Shown here piece by piece: positions 39,829 to 47,562 of a stretch of DNA of 64,000 nucleotides. Within the stretch, counting starts at the first letter, position 1, and each line of letters starts with the position of its first letter. The notes below the pieces were generated by a model, which did not search any database, was not told the origin of the DNA, and was given only the letters and a program-made list of their open reading frames with translations. Position numbers and translations under genes: made by a program. The DNA is from Rhizobium subbaraonis (lineage in GTDB: Bacteria > Pseudomonadota > Alphaproteobacteria > Rhizobiales > Rhizobiaceae), in the NCBI RefSeq assembly GCF_900220975.1, contig NZ_OBQD01000005.1, positions 317,241 to 381,240 of the forward strand. The letters run 5' to 3'.

Positions 39829-40215
39829 TCAGGTGCCGACGCCGATCTCCGCCAGGCGCGTCAGGCAGGCTTCCTCGACATTGTCGAGCTCGGCGAGCGT
39901 CTCGTCGATGTCGCGGCGCTTCTGCCGAAGGTCGTCACGTTTCTCCACCACCTTCTGCATCAGCAGCTGCAACTGGCCGATCTCGCCCGGAGGGTCCTTG
40001 TAGACCTGGATGATCTCGCGGATTTCCGAAATCGTGAAGCCGATGCGGCGGCCGCGGAGGATTTCCTTGATCAGATGGCGATCGGCGGGCCGGAACAGCC
40101 GTGTGCGGCCGCGCCGTTCGGGGTGAATGAGCCCCTCGTCCTCATAGAACCGCAAGGTCCGCGTCGAGACCCCGAATTCTCGGGTCAATTCCGTTATGGT
40201 ATAATACTTTTCCAC
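39829..40215 (-). CDS. MerR family transcriptional regulator (LiuR-like)
   Basis: 128 residues. The MerR winged helix is N-terminal (Tyr-Thr-Ile-Thr-Glu-Leu-Thr...Thr-Leu-Arg-Phe-Tyr-Glu-Asp-Glu-Gly-Leu-Ile), followed by a coiled-coil dimer helix (about 75-115). There are no metal-binding cysteines in the usual MerR positions. The sequence resembles LiuR/AtuR regulators of branched-chain amino acid and acyclic terpene catabolism, but no such genes are nearby. An inverted repeat lies just upstream. Confidence 0.9.
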   Translation of the reverse strand: MEKYYTITELTREFGVSTRTLRFYEDEGLIHPERRGRTRLFRPADRHLIKEILRGRRIGFTISEIREIIQVYKDPPGEIGQLQLLMQKVVEKRDDLRQKRRDIDETLAELDNVEEACLTRLAEIGVGT

Positions 40216-40249
40216 GCCGACTCCGGTGGTTTTGCGCGGTGCCGATTTT

Positions 40250-40273
40250 ATTGACTTTTACGTGAAAGTCAAT
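40250..40273. promoter_or_regulatory. MerR operator-like inverted repeat
   Basis: ATTGACTTT (40250-40258) and AAAGTCAAT (40265-40273) are 9-bp perfect arms with a 6-base centre, 35-58 bases upstream of the merR ATG. TTGAC overlaps a possible -35 element, the usual position for MerR-family operators, so autoregulation is likely. Confidence 0.6.
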
Positions 40274-40281
40274 TTTTGCGA

Positions 40282-41712
40282 CTACGAGATCGCGAACCAC
40301 CAGGTCGCAAGGCCCAGAAACGAGAAGAATCCGGTCGTATCGGTAACCGCGGTCACGAAGACGGCGGACGATACCGCCGGATCGGCGCCCACCTTGTCCA
40401 GCACCAACGGGATCATGATCCCGGCCAGCGCTGCCGCCATCATGTTGATCAGCATTGCGGTTGCGATGATGCCGCCGATGTTTGCATCATGGAACCAGAG
40501 GCCTGCGACGCATCCGATCAGCGTGCCACACAGCACACCGTTCAGGAGCCCGACGCCCGCTTCGCGGCGCACGACGCGCCAGGCGTTGTGAATGTCGAGA
40601 TTGCGCGTTGCAAGCGCCCGCACGGTCACGGTCATCGTCTGCGATCCGGCGTTTCCGCCCATGCCCGCCACGATCGGCATGAGAATCGCCAGCGCCACGA
40701 TTTCCTCGATCGTCGCCTCGAACAGCGAGATGACGGACGCGGCAATCGATGCGGTGAAGAGATTGACCAGCAGCCACGGCACGCGCGAACGCGAGGTCTC
40801 CAGCACCGTGTCCGACAGCTCCTCGTCGCCGACGCCGCCGAGGCGCATCAGGTCTTCTTCGGCCTCTTCCTGGATGACGTCCACCATGTCGTCGATCGTC
40901 AAAACGCCGACGAGCCGGCCGTTTTCGTCCACGACGGCGGCCGACAGCAGGTCGTACTGCTCGAAAAGCTGCGCCGCCTCCTCCTGATCCATCAGCGCCG
41001 GGATCGGATGGCTGGTCTGACGCATGATCGCCTCGACCTTGACCTCGCGCTTGGAGCGCAGAACGCGGTCGAGTTCGACCACTCCCAGCAGGCGGAAGGT
41101 CGGATCGATCACGAAGATCTCGGTGAAGCTGTCGGGCAGGTCGTCGTCCTCGCGCATGTAGTCGAGCGTCTGGCCGATCGTCCAGAACGGCGGCACCGCC
41201 ACGAATTCCGAGCGCATGCGCCGGCCGGCCGTGCTCTCGGGATAGTCCAGCGACCGGCGCAGCCGAATCCGTTCGGTAAAGGGCAGCTTGGCGAGGATCT
41301 CTTCCCGGTCCTCCTGGTCGAGGTCTTCGAGGATGTAGACGGCGTCGTCGGAATCCATTTCGCCGATCGCCGCGGCGATCTGCTCGTTCGGGAGGTGTTC
41401 GACGATATCGAGACGGATCGCCTCATCGACCTCGGTCAGCGCGGCAAGGTCGAACTCCTCGCCCAGCAGCGACACCAGCGCCCGCCGCTGGTCGGGCTGG
41501 ATCGCCTCCAGCAGGTCGCCCATTTCCGATTCGTGCAGCTTGGCGACGTGGCGGCGCAGAAAAAGCGTGTCGCGGTCGGCGATCGCCGCACCGACCTGCA
41601 TGAGGAAATCGGAGCGGATGGAGCCGTCCGGGGCATAGATGTCGTCGCCATCCACGGCACTCCGTTCGGCAGCCCGGGCGCGCTCGCGATCGTCTTCGCC
41701 GGTGTCCGTCAT
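40282..41712 (-). CDS. mgtE: magnesium transporter MgtE
   Basis: 476 residues. The order is an N-terminal superhelical MgtE_N domain (about 35-135) with many acidic residues, a CBS pair (about 140-270) with Gly-Val-Leu-Thr-Ile-Asp-Asp-Met-Val-Asp-Val, and a five-helix pore domain (about 285-470) with Met-Pro-Ile-Val-Ala-Gly-Met-Gly-Gly-Asn-Ala-Gly-Ser-Gln. It gates Mg2+ entry by cytosolic Mg2+ and nucleotide. I chose the ATG at 41712 because GAGGAG lies 9 bases upstream. The MerR gene lies 67 bases downstream on the same strand. Confidence 0.94.
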   Translation of the reverse strand: MTDTGEDDRERARAAERSAVDGDDIYAPDGSIRSDFLMQVGAAIADRDTLFLRRHVAKLHESEMGDLLEAIQPDQRRALVSLLGEEFDLAALTEVDEAIRLDIVEHLPNEQIAAAIGEMDSDDAVYILEDLDQEDREEILAKLPFTERIRLRRSLDYPESTAGRRMRSEFVAVPPFWTIGQTLDYMREDDDLPDSFTEIFVIDPTFRLLGVVELDRVLRSKREVKVEAIMRQTSHPIPALMDQEEAAQLFEQYDLLSAAVVDENGRLVGVLTIDDMVDVIQEEAEEDLMRLGGVGDEELSDTVLETSRSRVPWLLVNLFTASIAASVISLFEATIEEIVALAILMPIVAGMGGNAGSQTMTVTVRALATRNLDIHNAWRVVRREAGVGLLNGVLCGTLIGCVAGLWFHDANIGGIIATAMLINMMAAALAGIMIPLVLDKVGADPAVSSAVFVTAVTDTTGFFSFLGLATWWFAIS

Positions 41713-42033
41713 CCGAGCCGCTCCTCGAAAATGCATCCTCCGACGATGCTTCCGTTCAAGGACACAAGGCCAGGGCAGAGAATGGAATTGTGATACCGCC
41801 TGTCGGACCGGGCATGAGATTCCCACCCCTTCCGGCCGGAATCGTGCTAGCCGAAACCTCTGACATGGTCCACAGCCAGCTACCGCATTTCACTTGGCAC
41901 GGCGCGTAAATTTCTCTGACTGTTGCGTTTCTGGGAGACATCGGGAGCGACGTGCCCATCGGCCTTCTGCCGCAGACCCCGCAAAAGGCCGGCAGGTCGC
42001 TACTGTGCTGCCAACCGTATCTGGAGATCCGAC

Positions 42034-42528
42034 ATGCCGATCCGCCCCATCGTACGTTTTCCCGACGAAAGGCTGCGAACGCCCTGCCGCGCCGTCGAAC
42101 GCTTCGACGATAACCTTGCGGCGCTCGCCAGCGACCTGGCAGAGACGATGCGCGCGGCCCCCGGCATCGGCATCACCGCGGCCCATGTGGGCGAATTGCT
42201 GCGGCTGACGGTGATGGAACTCGACGGCCCGTCATCAACGCGAATCTACGTCAATCCCGAAGTCGAGTGGAGCTCCGCCGAGATACGCCGGCATGCGGAA
42301 GGCAGCGTCTCCATGCCGGGCGTGACGGAGGAGGTGGAGCGCGCGGCCCGCATTCGCATCCGCTATCAGGACCTGCTTGGAAACTCGCACGCGGAGGAAG
42401 CGGACGGTCTGCTGGCAGTCTGCCTTCAGCACGAGATCGACCAGCTCGATGGCATATTCTGGATTGACCGGCTGTCGCGCCTGAAGCGTGAGCGCATCGT
42501 CAAGAAGTTTCGCAAAATGAACAGCTAG
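42034..42528 (+). CDS. peptide deformylase-like protein without catalytic motifs
   Basis: 164 residues, the normal length of a deformylase, with the family fold recognisable throughout. All three active motifs are altered. Motif I GxGxAAxQ reads Gly-Ile-Gly-Ile-Thr-Ala-Ala-His (Gln to His 51). Motif II EGCxS reads Glu-Gly-Ser-Val-Ser (metal Cys to Ser 91). Motif III HExxH reads His-Glu-Ile-Asp-Gln (second metal His to Gln 137). It cannot bind the metal in the usual way, so it is probably inactive or repurposed. Its basic C-terminus (Lys-Arg-Glu-Arg-Ile-Val-Lys-Lys-Phe-Arg-Lys) resembles ribosome-binding tails. Confidence 0.85.
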   Translation: MPIRPIVRFPDERLRTPCRAVERFDDNLAALASDLAETMRAAPGIGITAAHVGELLRLTVMELDGPSSTRIYVNPEVEWSSAEIRRHAEGSVSMPGVTEEVERAARIRIRYQDLLGNSHAEEADGLLAVCLQHEIDQLDGIFWIDRLSRLKRERIVKKFRKMNS

Positions 42529-42587
42529 CAGGGAGGGCGGCGCTGCAGCCACGGAAGCCTCTATGGCTGCCCGCCCGCCGGACGCCT

Positions 42588-43160
42588 TCACCCCTTGGGT
42601 CTATAGTGATCCTCGATGACTTCCCAGCTCGCATCCATGGCATAGGCCGCAGAGATGTGCGGAATGCCCACATGGCCGAACACCAGCGAGAGCTGTCGCT
42701 CTGCCCGCTCCTCGCTCTGTCCCGCGAGGCGGTAGCTGTAGAGTGCGGACACAAGCCCCGTCCGGTCCGATCCGGCCTGACAGTGAACAAGGATCGGCTT
42801 CGGCGCCGCGGCCATGATCGCGACCACTTCATCCGCCTGGGCCGGGGTCAGCGTCCTCGAGGCGGACATGCGATAGTCGATGTGCTGGACCCCCAGCCGT
42901 CGTGCCGTGGCAAGCTCGTTTTCGTACCAGACAGCACGCGCATCCTCCCCTCGCAGGTTGATGACCGTCTTTATACCGTGCGTGCGAACATAAGCAGCCA
43001 GTTGTGTCGCACTCGGTTGCGCCGAGCGGTAGAATTCCCCCTCGATGACCGTATGAAAATTGCCGACCACCTGAAGATAGGCGGCATAGGCGCCGAATCC
43101 GACACCTGCTAGCAGATAGGTGCAAGCAATCCCAAACAGATATCTCCGTGCCAACCGCAT
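42588..43160 (-). CDS. HCX5R protein phosphatase (tyrosine/dual-specificity type)
   Basis: 190 residues. One N-terminal transmembrane segment (about 8-30) anchors it, so the catalytic part probably faces the periplasm. The signature His-Cys-Gln-Ala-Gly-Ser-Asp-Arg-Thr-Gly (126-135) holds nucleophile Cys 127 and phosphate-binding Arg 133. The Phe-Tyr-Arg-Ser-Ala-Gln-Pro segment and Asn-Leu-Arg-Gly-Glu loop are typical of the DSPc/tyrosine phosphatase-like bacterial family. The next stretch to the right is the prophage junction, so this is the last clearly chromosomal gene. Confidence 0.87.
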   Translation of the reverse strand: MRLARRYLFGIACTYLLAGVGFGAYAAYLQVVGNFHTVIEGEFYRSAQPSATQLAAYVRTHGIKTVINLRGEDARAVWYENELATARRLGVQHIDYRMSASRTLTPAQADEVVAIMAAAPKPILVHCQAGSDRTGLVSALYSYRLAGQSEERAERQLSLVFGHVGIPHISAAYAMDASWEVIEDHYRPKG

Positions 43161-43321
43161 CCTTCTCGCCCATTCTGTTGTGTACGGCGAAACGAATGCG
43201 CGAACTGCCTGACACTGATCTGAACACGGCGATTTTCAGTGCTTTACCGGAAATTTACTCTATCCGCCTAAGGTCCCTGCAGGCGCGACTAGAGTATAGC
43301 GTACGCGCCACTCCCGGAATT

Positions 43322-43345
43322 CGCCCGCTTCGGCGGGCTTTCTTT
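43322..43345 (+). terminator. Rho-independent terminator hairpin with TTCG loop
   Basis: GCCCGC and GCGGGC pair around a TTCG tetraloop, followed by TTTCTTTT. No protein gene on the plus strand ends here, so it may close a small RNA. Confidence 0.75.
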
Positions 43346-43445
43346 TGCCCGCCCTGCCATGCACACGGCGCGTTCATGTTCATGTCAGCTAGGCGGCGCA
43401 CCTTGCGAAAGTCCGGGGCAGAGCCAGTCGCGGACTTGAAGACAG

Positions 43446-43483
43446 GGAAGCGACCGGAAAAGCCGCGATCGCCGGTCGCTTCC
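43446..43483. repeat. 12-bp inverted repeat
   Basis: GGAAGCGACCGG (43446-43457) pairs perfectly with CCGGTCGCTTCC (43472-43483) around a 14-base spacer. It has no terminator tail. It could be a recombinase or regulator site, or part of a structured RNA. Confidence 0.55.
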
Positions 43484-43610
43484 TGTCCCCGACCTTCTGA
43501 TCCAAGAGGCTAATTCTAGCACTATCGGGGGTGGCAGGCTTCGCGTACGTTCTTGCTGCCGCCCACTTGGGCGCTGTTCCCCTCTAAGGCTTCCGTGGAG
43601 GAGCCCAATT

Positions 43611-43637
43611 GCCCCGCATTCGGCGGGGCTTTCTTTT
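43611..43637 (+). terminator. second Rho-independent terminator hairpin
   Basis: GCCCCGC and GCGGGGC pair (7 bp) around a 5-base loop, followed by the same TTTCTTTT tail as the hairpin at 43322. No protein gene ends here on this strand. Its twin nearby suggests two small transcripts or a duplicated unit. Confidence 0.75.
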
Positions 43638-43792
43638 ACTCCGACGGCAGACTTTAAAGCGTCGATTGCAGTCTCGCATCGAGCGGCATCCGCGTTGCCG
43701 GGATGTTGCACGCTCCCTAACCTTCGGCCTTCTTCCGACAAGGACCCGATCCGCGGAAGCAATCGCACACACGCACCGGAAACTGTTGATAG

Positions 43793-43821
43793 AAAACAAA
43801 AAACCCGGCCTAAGCCGGGTT
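43793..43821 (-). terminator. terminator for the leftmost phage gene
   Basis: AACCCGGC and GCCGGGTT form an 8-bp stem with a CTAA loop. On the minus strand the hairpin is followed by TTTTTTGTTTT, a strong U-run. It would end minus-strand transcription from the gene at 43959. Confidence 0.85.
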
Positions 43822-43958
43822 CTTGGTGCGGTCGAGACGACCAGAACCGCACACGCACCTCATAAATATCAATCTGTTACAAATACGATGGTAGCTCACT
43901 GTACTGCAAACTGTAGTGCAGGAATGACCCTACTGATGGGCATCACCGGCACGGCTCA

Positions 43959-44162
43959 TCACGGCGCGAAACCGTAATAGATGTTCCAAGCCCTCGAAGT
44001 GCACGGCTGGGCGCTGCCAAGACAATCCGCATCAATCCCGACGGTGCTCGCGTCCCGGCACATACCAGTTAGCAAGGCATATCTTTCGCGCTCAACTTCG
44101 CTGAGCCGATAAATTGTCCACGCAAGAGCCACCGCGAGCGATACGATGAGCAGCCACCTCAT
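43959..44162 (-). CDS. small exported or membrane protein, phage-border gene
   Basis: 67 residues. A hydrophobic N-terminal helix (about 3-19) is followed by a polar region with three cysteines (35, 47 and 54). No family is recognised. The strong terminator about 140 bases downstream supports expression. The size and layout recall small lysis-accessory or moron proteins, but nothing specific can be assigned. Confidence 0.5.
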   Translation of the reverse strand: MRWLLIVSLAVALAWTIYRLSEVERERYALLTGMCRDASTVGIDADCLGSAQPCTSRAWNIYYGFAP

Positions 44163-44317
44163 GTCAGCCTCCCAAATTGCAGAGTTGCGATCTGTACCCT
44201 CACACGTTCAGCTTGGGAAGCTCGTGACGTTCCTTTCGCGCCAATAGCTTGGCTGTAAAACGGGCGAAATACGCCCCAAATCCCGTCAATGGGTTAGCAG
44301 TCCTCTGTAAAACCGGC

Positions 44318-45247
44318 TCACTGCTTTATCTGGTAGATCGTGGCCGCATCCGCATCCTCTCTCAGCCCCTTGAATGAAGCGTGGCGTAGCTTCCCATCAC
44401 GCGTCCACGCTCGAAACTCCACCTCCGCCACCACGATCGGCTTAACGAACACGCCCTTTCGCTTTCCGACATCGATGGCAGGTTTAGGAATCGCAATCGC
44501 GTCGAGCTGACGGCGTAATGCGGTGCCAGATCTGGCGGTGAAGCCAGTGCCCACGCCGCCGACATAGACCAGAGCATCTCCCTTCCGCGCCGCCAGGAGC
44601 AAGCGCCCGATCCCGCCGAGCGCGTCGCGCGAGGGCTCATAGCCGACAATGACGAAGCCTTCGCTCTGCACGCACTTTGCCTTCACCCAATCGCCGAGGC
44701 GGCCCGAACGGTAAGGCTTGTCCAATTTCTTCCCGATGATCCCCTCAAGCCCCATGTTGCACGCAACCTTCAGCAGCTGGGCGCCGTCGCCGCCGATCTC
44801 CTCGGACAAGCGGATGACGCCGCCAGGAACATGGCAGATCGCCTCGAGCATCGCTCGCCGGTCATGCAGCGGCATGCGCGTCAGATCATGTCCGTTGAGG
44901 TATAGAAGGTCGAAGGCATAGAACAATGCTTCACCGGCGCGCCGCTTGCCGCCTCGACCGCCGAGCGCCTGCTGCAACGCGCCGAAGTCGGAGCGCCCCT
45001 GTTCATCGAGAACAACCGCCTCGCCATCCAGGATCAGCGTTTCTGCGTCCATCGCCGCTGCGGCTTGCGCAATCGCGGGAAAGCGATCCGCCCAGTCGTG
45101 ACCGCCACGCGTAATGATGCGGACGCCCGCAGGCTCCTTGTGGACCGCCAGACGGTATCCGTCCCATTTCACCTCAAAGATCCACTGCGATCCGATCGGC
45201 GGCTTGCTGACCAACAAAGCGAGGCATGGCTCGATGCGCGACGGCAT
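44318..45247 (-). CDS. ATP-dependent DNA ligase, stand-alone LigD ligase domain
   Basis: 309 residues from the ATG at 45247; an ATG at 45292 is an alternative. The nucleotidyltransferase motif I is Glu-Val-Lys-Trp-Asp-Gly-Tyr-Arg with the AMP-accepting Lys 27. Later motifs include Asp-Gly-Glu-Ala-Val, Phe-Asp-Leu-Leu-Tyr, Gly-Leu-Glu-Gly-Ile-Ile-Gly-Lys and Val-Lys-Ala-Lys-Cys. An OB-fold domain follows with Phe-Arg-Ala-Trp-Thr-Arg-Asp-Gly. It has neither polymerase nor 3'-phosphoesterase domains and no Ku gene is near. It would seal nicks or double-strand ends. The location within the phage accessory region suggests a phage or moron function. Confidence 0.88.
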   Translation of the reverse strand: MPSRIEPCLALLVSKPPIGSQWIFEVKWDGYRLAVHKEPAGVRIITRGGHDWADRFPAIAQAAAAMDAETLILDGEAVVLDEQGRSDFGALQQALGGRGGKRRAGEALFYAFDLLYLNGHDLTRMPLHDRRAMLEAICHVPGGVIRLSEEIGGDGAQLLKVACNMGLEGIIGKKLDKPYRSGRLGDWVKAKCVQSEGFVIVGYEPSRDALGGIGRLLLAARKGDALVYVGGVGTGFTARSGTALRRQLDAIAIPKPAIDVGKRKGVFVKPIVVAEVEFRAWTRDGKLRHASFKGLREDADAATIYQIKQ

Positions 45248-45290
45248 CGGGTCGTGGTGGACTGTCGCACCTGGGACCCTACGTTTCTCC

Positions 45291-45491
45291 ATGGCGCAAT
45301 ATCGCGCGAAACTGCAATTCGTTCCATTGGAGGCCTCTTTCCAGAATCTCGTCTGGCGCGCCGTCCAGGCCGGATGGGATGAGGAGGAAGCGAGCACGGC
45401 CATAGCGATGCTTGCCGACCATCACATCTTGGCTATGGAATACAACAGGCGCACGGACGCGTCGGTGAAGCGCGCGCGGAGAAGGAAATGA
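45291..45491 (+). CDS. small hypothetical phage protein
   Basis: 66 residues, acidic helical centre and a basic Lys-Arg-Ala-Arg-Arg-Arg-Lys end that could contact nucleic acid. Its stop overlaps the next start by 4 bases (ATGA), so translation is coupled. It is divergent from the ligase gene: the CCATGG around 45291 is shared by possible starts on both strands. No family is recognised. Confidence 0.6.
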   Translation: MAQYRAKLQFVPLEASFQNLVWRAVQAGWDEEEASTAIAMLADHHILAMEYNRRTDASVKRARRRK

Positions 45492-45826
45492 AAGAAGGCG
45501 AAGGCCCCCGCCCCCGTTATCAGTGGCGCAAGGATAAGTACGCCGACAACCTCTTCGCCGGCTACGACGGGGAGCGCCCGATGGGCCGTATCGAGGCGCA
45601 TCAATTCGGCTGGTGGGACTGGTACATGACCTTCAATCACGGCCTGTCGGGAGATCCGACCGTGGCCAAGGTGAACGGCTTGGCAGATACCGCGCGCGAG
45701 GCGGCGAAGGCGTGTGAGGACTGCTACGATGCGGTCATCTCTGGCACGTGGCCGGGAATCACCCCAGAGAAGCTGGAGCGCCTCCTTGCGGATGAGCGAT
45801 ACAGGAAGGGGCGGCAGCTGAAATGA
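45488..45826 (+). CDS. hypothetical phage protein
   Basis: 112 residues. It shows a conserved-looking aromatic segment Phe-Gly-Trp-Trp-Asp-Trp-Tyr-Met near 40-47 and a helical C-terminal half with Cys 77 and Cys 80 region residues (Ala-Cys-Glu-Asp-Cys-Tyr). It overlaps neighbours on both sides by 4 bases, so it is the middle of a coupled three-gene unit. The function is unknown. Confidence 0.65.
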   Translation: MKEGEGPRPRYQWRKDKYADNLFAGYDGERPMGRIEAHQFGWWDWYMTFNHGLSGDPTVAKVNGLADTAREAAKACEDCYDAVISGTWPGITPEKLERLLADERYRKGRQLK

Positions 45827-45993
45827 GCGACGAGAAGTCAAACGGACAGAAGGCAGCCAGCATTCACGAGGAACACTGGTGCCAGCACCCGGGGTGTAAG
45901 CGTTGGGGAAGTTTCGGCTATGACCGCGGCAAGGGCACGATCGATTGGTGGTGCGCGGAGCACAGGCCGGTCGAGAGCGAGCGATATCAGTAA
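45823..45993 (+). CDS. 56-residue putative zinc-binding protein
   Basis: A short gene whose ATG overlaps the upstream stop by 4 bases. The residues Trp-Cys-Gln-His-Pro-Gly-Cys (Cys 20, Cys 24) and Trp-Trp-Cys-Ala-Glu-His (Cys 44, His 47) form a spacing compatible with a single zinc knuckle. It was inferred from the pattern only. It is the last of three coupled genes and probably works with them. Confidence 0.65.
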   Translation: MSDEKSNGQKAASIHEEHWCQHPGCKRWGSFGYDRGKGTIDWWCAEHRPVESERYQ

Positions 45994-46075
45994 CGATCCC
46001 ATCTCGATCATCGCTGCTTGACTCTCGCGTGTGTCGTGTCCAGTTTGCGCCCATCGCGCGAGCATGGGGGCTGCA

Positions 46076-47452
46076 ATGGCGACTATCTATGGGACTAATG
46101 GCGACGACATGATTTTTGGCACCGCAGGAGACGACACCTTCGTCGTTTACGGCGGTGTTAACCAGGTGATGGGGAGTGGCGGTCGCGATACCATCGTATT
46201 TAGCGGCAAGAGATCAGATTACTCGGTAACCTATTCATACAACAGCATGATCGGAGGAAGCGCGGTCGTGACCGATCTCCGAAATGGTAGCCCTGACGGA
46301 ACTAACATCACCAGCGACATCCTTGTGCTGAAATTTGCCGACGTTACGGTGGAGATTGATAAGACACCGTTCCTGCCCGGCTTACCCGAGATCCCAGAGC
46401 TGCCGGAGATCCCGGATTTGCCGAACGAGGCGCCCGAAGGCCTCGAACTATCGAAAGCACTGGTCGCAGAAAACAGCAAGGTTGGCACTCTCGTGGGTGT
46501 GTTTTCTGCCACGGATTGGGATGGCGATAGCCTGAGCTATTCGTTGACCGACGATGCCAGCGGCCTCTTCAAGCTCTCAGGCGCCAAGCTCGTCACGGCC
46601 AAAGCCATCGACTACGAAAAGGTGCAGAAGGATACCGTAACAGTAAAGGTCACCGACGAGCACGGCGCCAGCGCGAAGAAGACATTCACCATCAAGATTG
46701 CCGATGTGGTCGAGACGATCGCCGGGACGTCGAAGGCGGAGACGCTGAAGGGCGGCATCGGCGCCGACCTGATCAAGGGCAATGGCGGCAACGACAAGCT
46801 CTATGGCTATGCCGGCAACGACCAGCTGAAGGGCGGTGCGGGCGACGACACCCTGATCGGTGGTGCGGGCGCCGACCGGCTGGACGGCGGGGCGGGCAAC
46901 GACACTGCTTCTTACCAAGGGGCCGCGAAGGGCGTCACCGCCAGCCTCGCTAAGCCTTCGATTAACACCGGCGAGGCCAGGGGCGACGTCTACGTCTCGA
47001 TAGAGAACCTCACCGGCACGAGCTATGCCGACAGGCTGACCGGCGACAGCAAGGCCAATGTGCTTTCCGGCGGGGCTGGTAAGGACGCTCTGATCGGAGG
47101 CAAGGGGGCGGACGACCTCTACGGCGGCAAGGGGGCGGACTCCTTCGTGTTCAAGTCGCTCTCCGAACTTGCCGCATCGAAGGTCAGGACCGACACGATC
47201 TTCGACTTCTCCCAGAAAGAGAAGGACCTGATCGACCTGACCGGGATCGATGCGATGACCACGAAGTCAGGCAACCAGGCGTTCGCGTTCGTCGGCACGG
47301 AGAAGTTCTCCAAGACCGCCGGCGAACTGCGCTATGCCAAGGAGAAGGCCGGCACCTACGTCTATGGCGACGTCAACGGCGACGGCAAGGCCGACTTCGT
47401 CATCCACCTCGATAGCCTTGTCAGTTTGAAGGCTGGCGATTTTCTCCTCTGA
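46076..47452 (+). CDS. RTX (haemolysin-type calcium-binding) protein with cadherin-like domain
   Basis: 458 residues from the ATG at 46076, which follows GGGGG. A first RTX-like unit lies at the N-terminus (Gly-Thr-Asn-Gly-Asp-Asp). A Pro-Glu-Ile-rich linker near 95-115 leads to a cadherin-like domain (about 120-215). Several Gly-Gly-x-Gly-x-Asp nonapeptides follow (about 235-290 and 340-370), then a C-terminal region typical of type I secretion substrates (Asp-Leu-Ile-Asp-Leu-Thr-Gly-Ile-Asp and a hydrophobic end). It should be exported by a type I system and bind calcium. No T1SS genes are nearby. It is probably a lysogenic-conversion gene. Confidence 0.87.
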   Translation: MATIYGTNGDDMIFGTAGDDTFVVYGGVNQVMGSGGRDTIVFSGKRSDYSVTYSYNSMIGGSAVVTDLRNGSPDGTNITSDILVLKFADVTVEIDKTPFLPGLPEIPELPEIPDLPNEAPEGLELSKALVAENSKVGTLVGVFSATDWDGDSLSYSLTDDASGLFKLSGAKLVTAKAIDYEKVQKDTVTVKVTDEHGASAKKTFTIKIADVVETIAGTSKAETLKGGIGADLIKGNGGNDKLYGYAGNDQLKGGAGDDTLIGGAGADRLDGGAGNDTASYQGAAKGVTASLAKPSINTGEARGDVYVSIENLTGTSYADRLTGDSKANVLSGGAGKDALIGGKGADDLYGGKGADSFVFKSLSELAASKVRTDTIFDFSQKEKDLIDLTGIDAMTTKSGNQAFAFVGTEKFSKTAGELRYAKEKAGTYVYGDVNGDGKADFVIHLDSLVSLKAGDFLL

Positions 47453-47556
47453 TGAAGAGCGATCCATGGTGGGTTTACGCTATCTTGATCATCGCCGCGC
47501 TGGGCGCGGCGATGAGCCTCGTAGGGAGAGCCGGACAGGCGCTTGGCTGGTGGTGA
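47452..47556 (+). CDS. 34-residue membrane peptide
   Basis: The ATG shares one base with the RTX stop (TGATG), so translation is coupled. The peptide starts Met-Lys-Ser-Asp-Pro-Trp-Trp-Val-Tyr, then a hydrophobic helix (about 9-23), and ends Gln-Ala-Leu-Gly-Trp-Trp. It resembles other tiny transmembrane proteins of phage genomes. The role is unknown. Confidence 0.5.
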   Translation: MKSDPWWVYAILIIAALGAAMSLVGRAGQALGWW

Positions 47557-47562
47557 TCAACC

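Larger units (their letters stand above)
43161..43958. other. gene-free junction region, probable left prophage border
   Basis: 798 bases without a convincing protein gene on either strand. It holds two plus-strand terminator-like hairpins (43322 and 43611), a 12-bp inverted repeat (43446-43457 with 43472-43483) and a minus-strand terminator near 43800. To the left lie ordinary chromosomal genes and to the right phage-type genes, so the attachment site is probably here. I found no tRNA gene or visible direct repeat, and the other att end is outside the window. Confidence 0.5.

Noticed and set aside
43148..43513. 121-residue plus-strand ORF at the phage border
   Set aside because: It overlaps two hairpins and an inverted repeat. 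It has biased Pro/Arg composition and no ribosome site.
43161..43958. tRNA gene as a phage attachment site
   Set aside because: I looked for a cloverleaf with a TTC-containing T arm in this stretch and found none.
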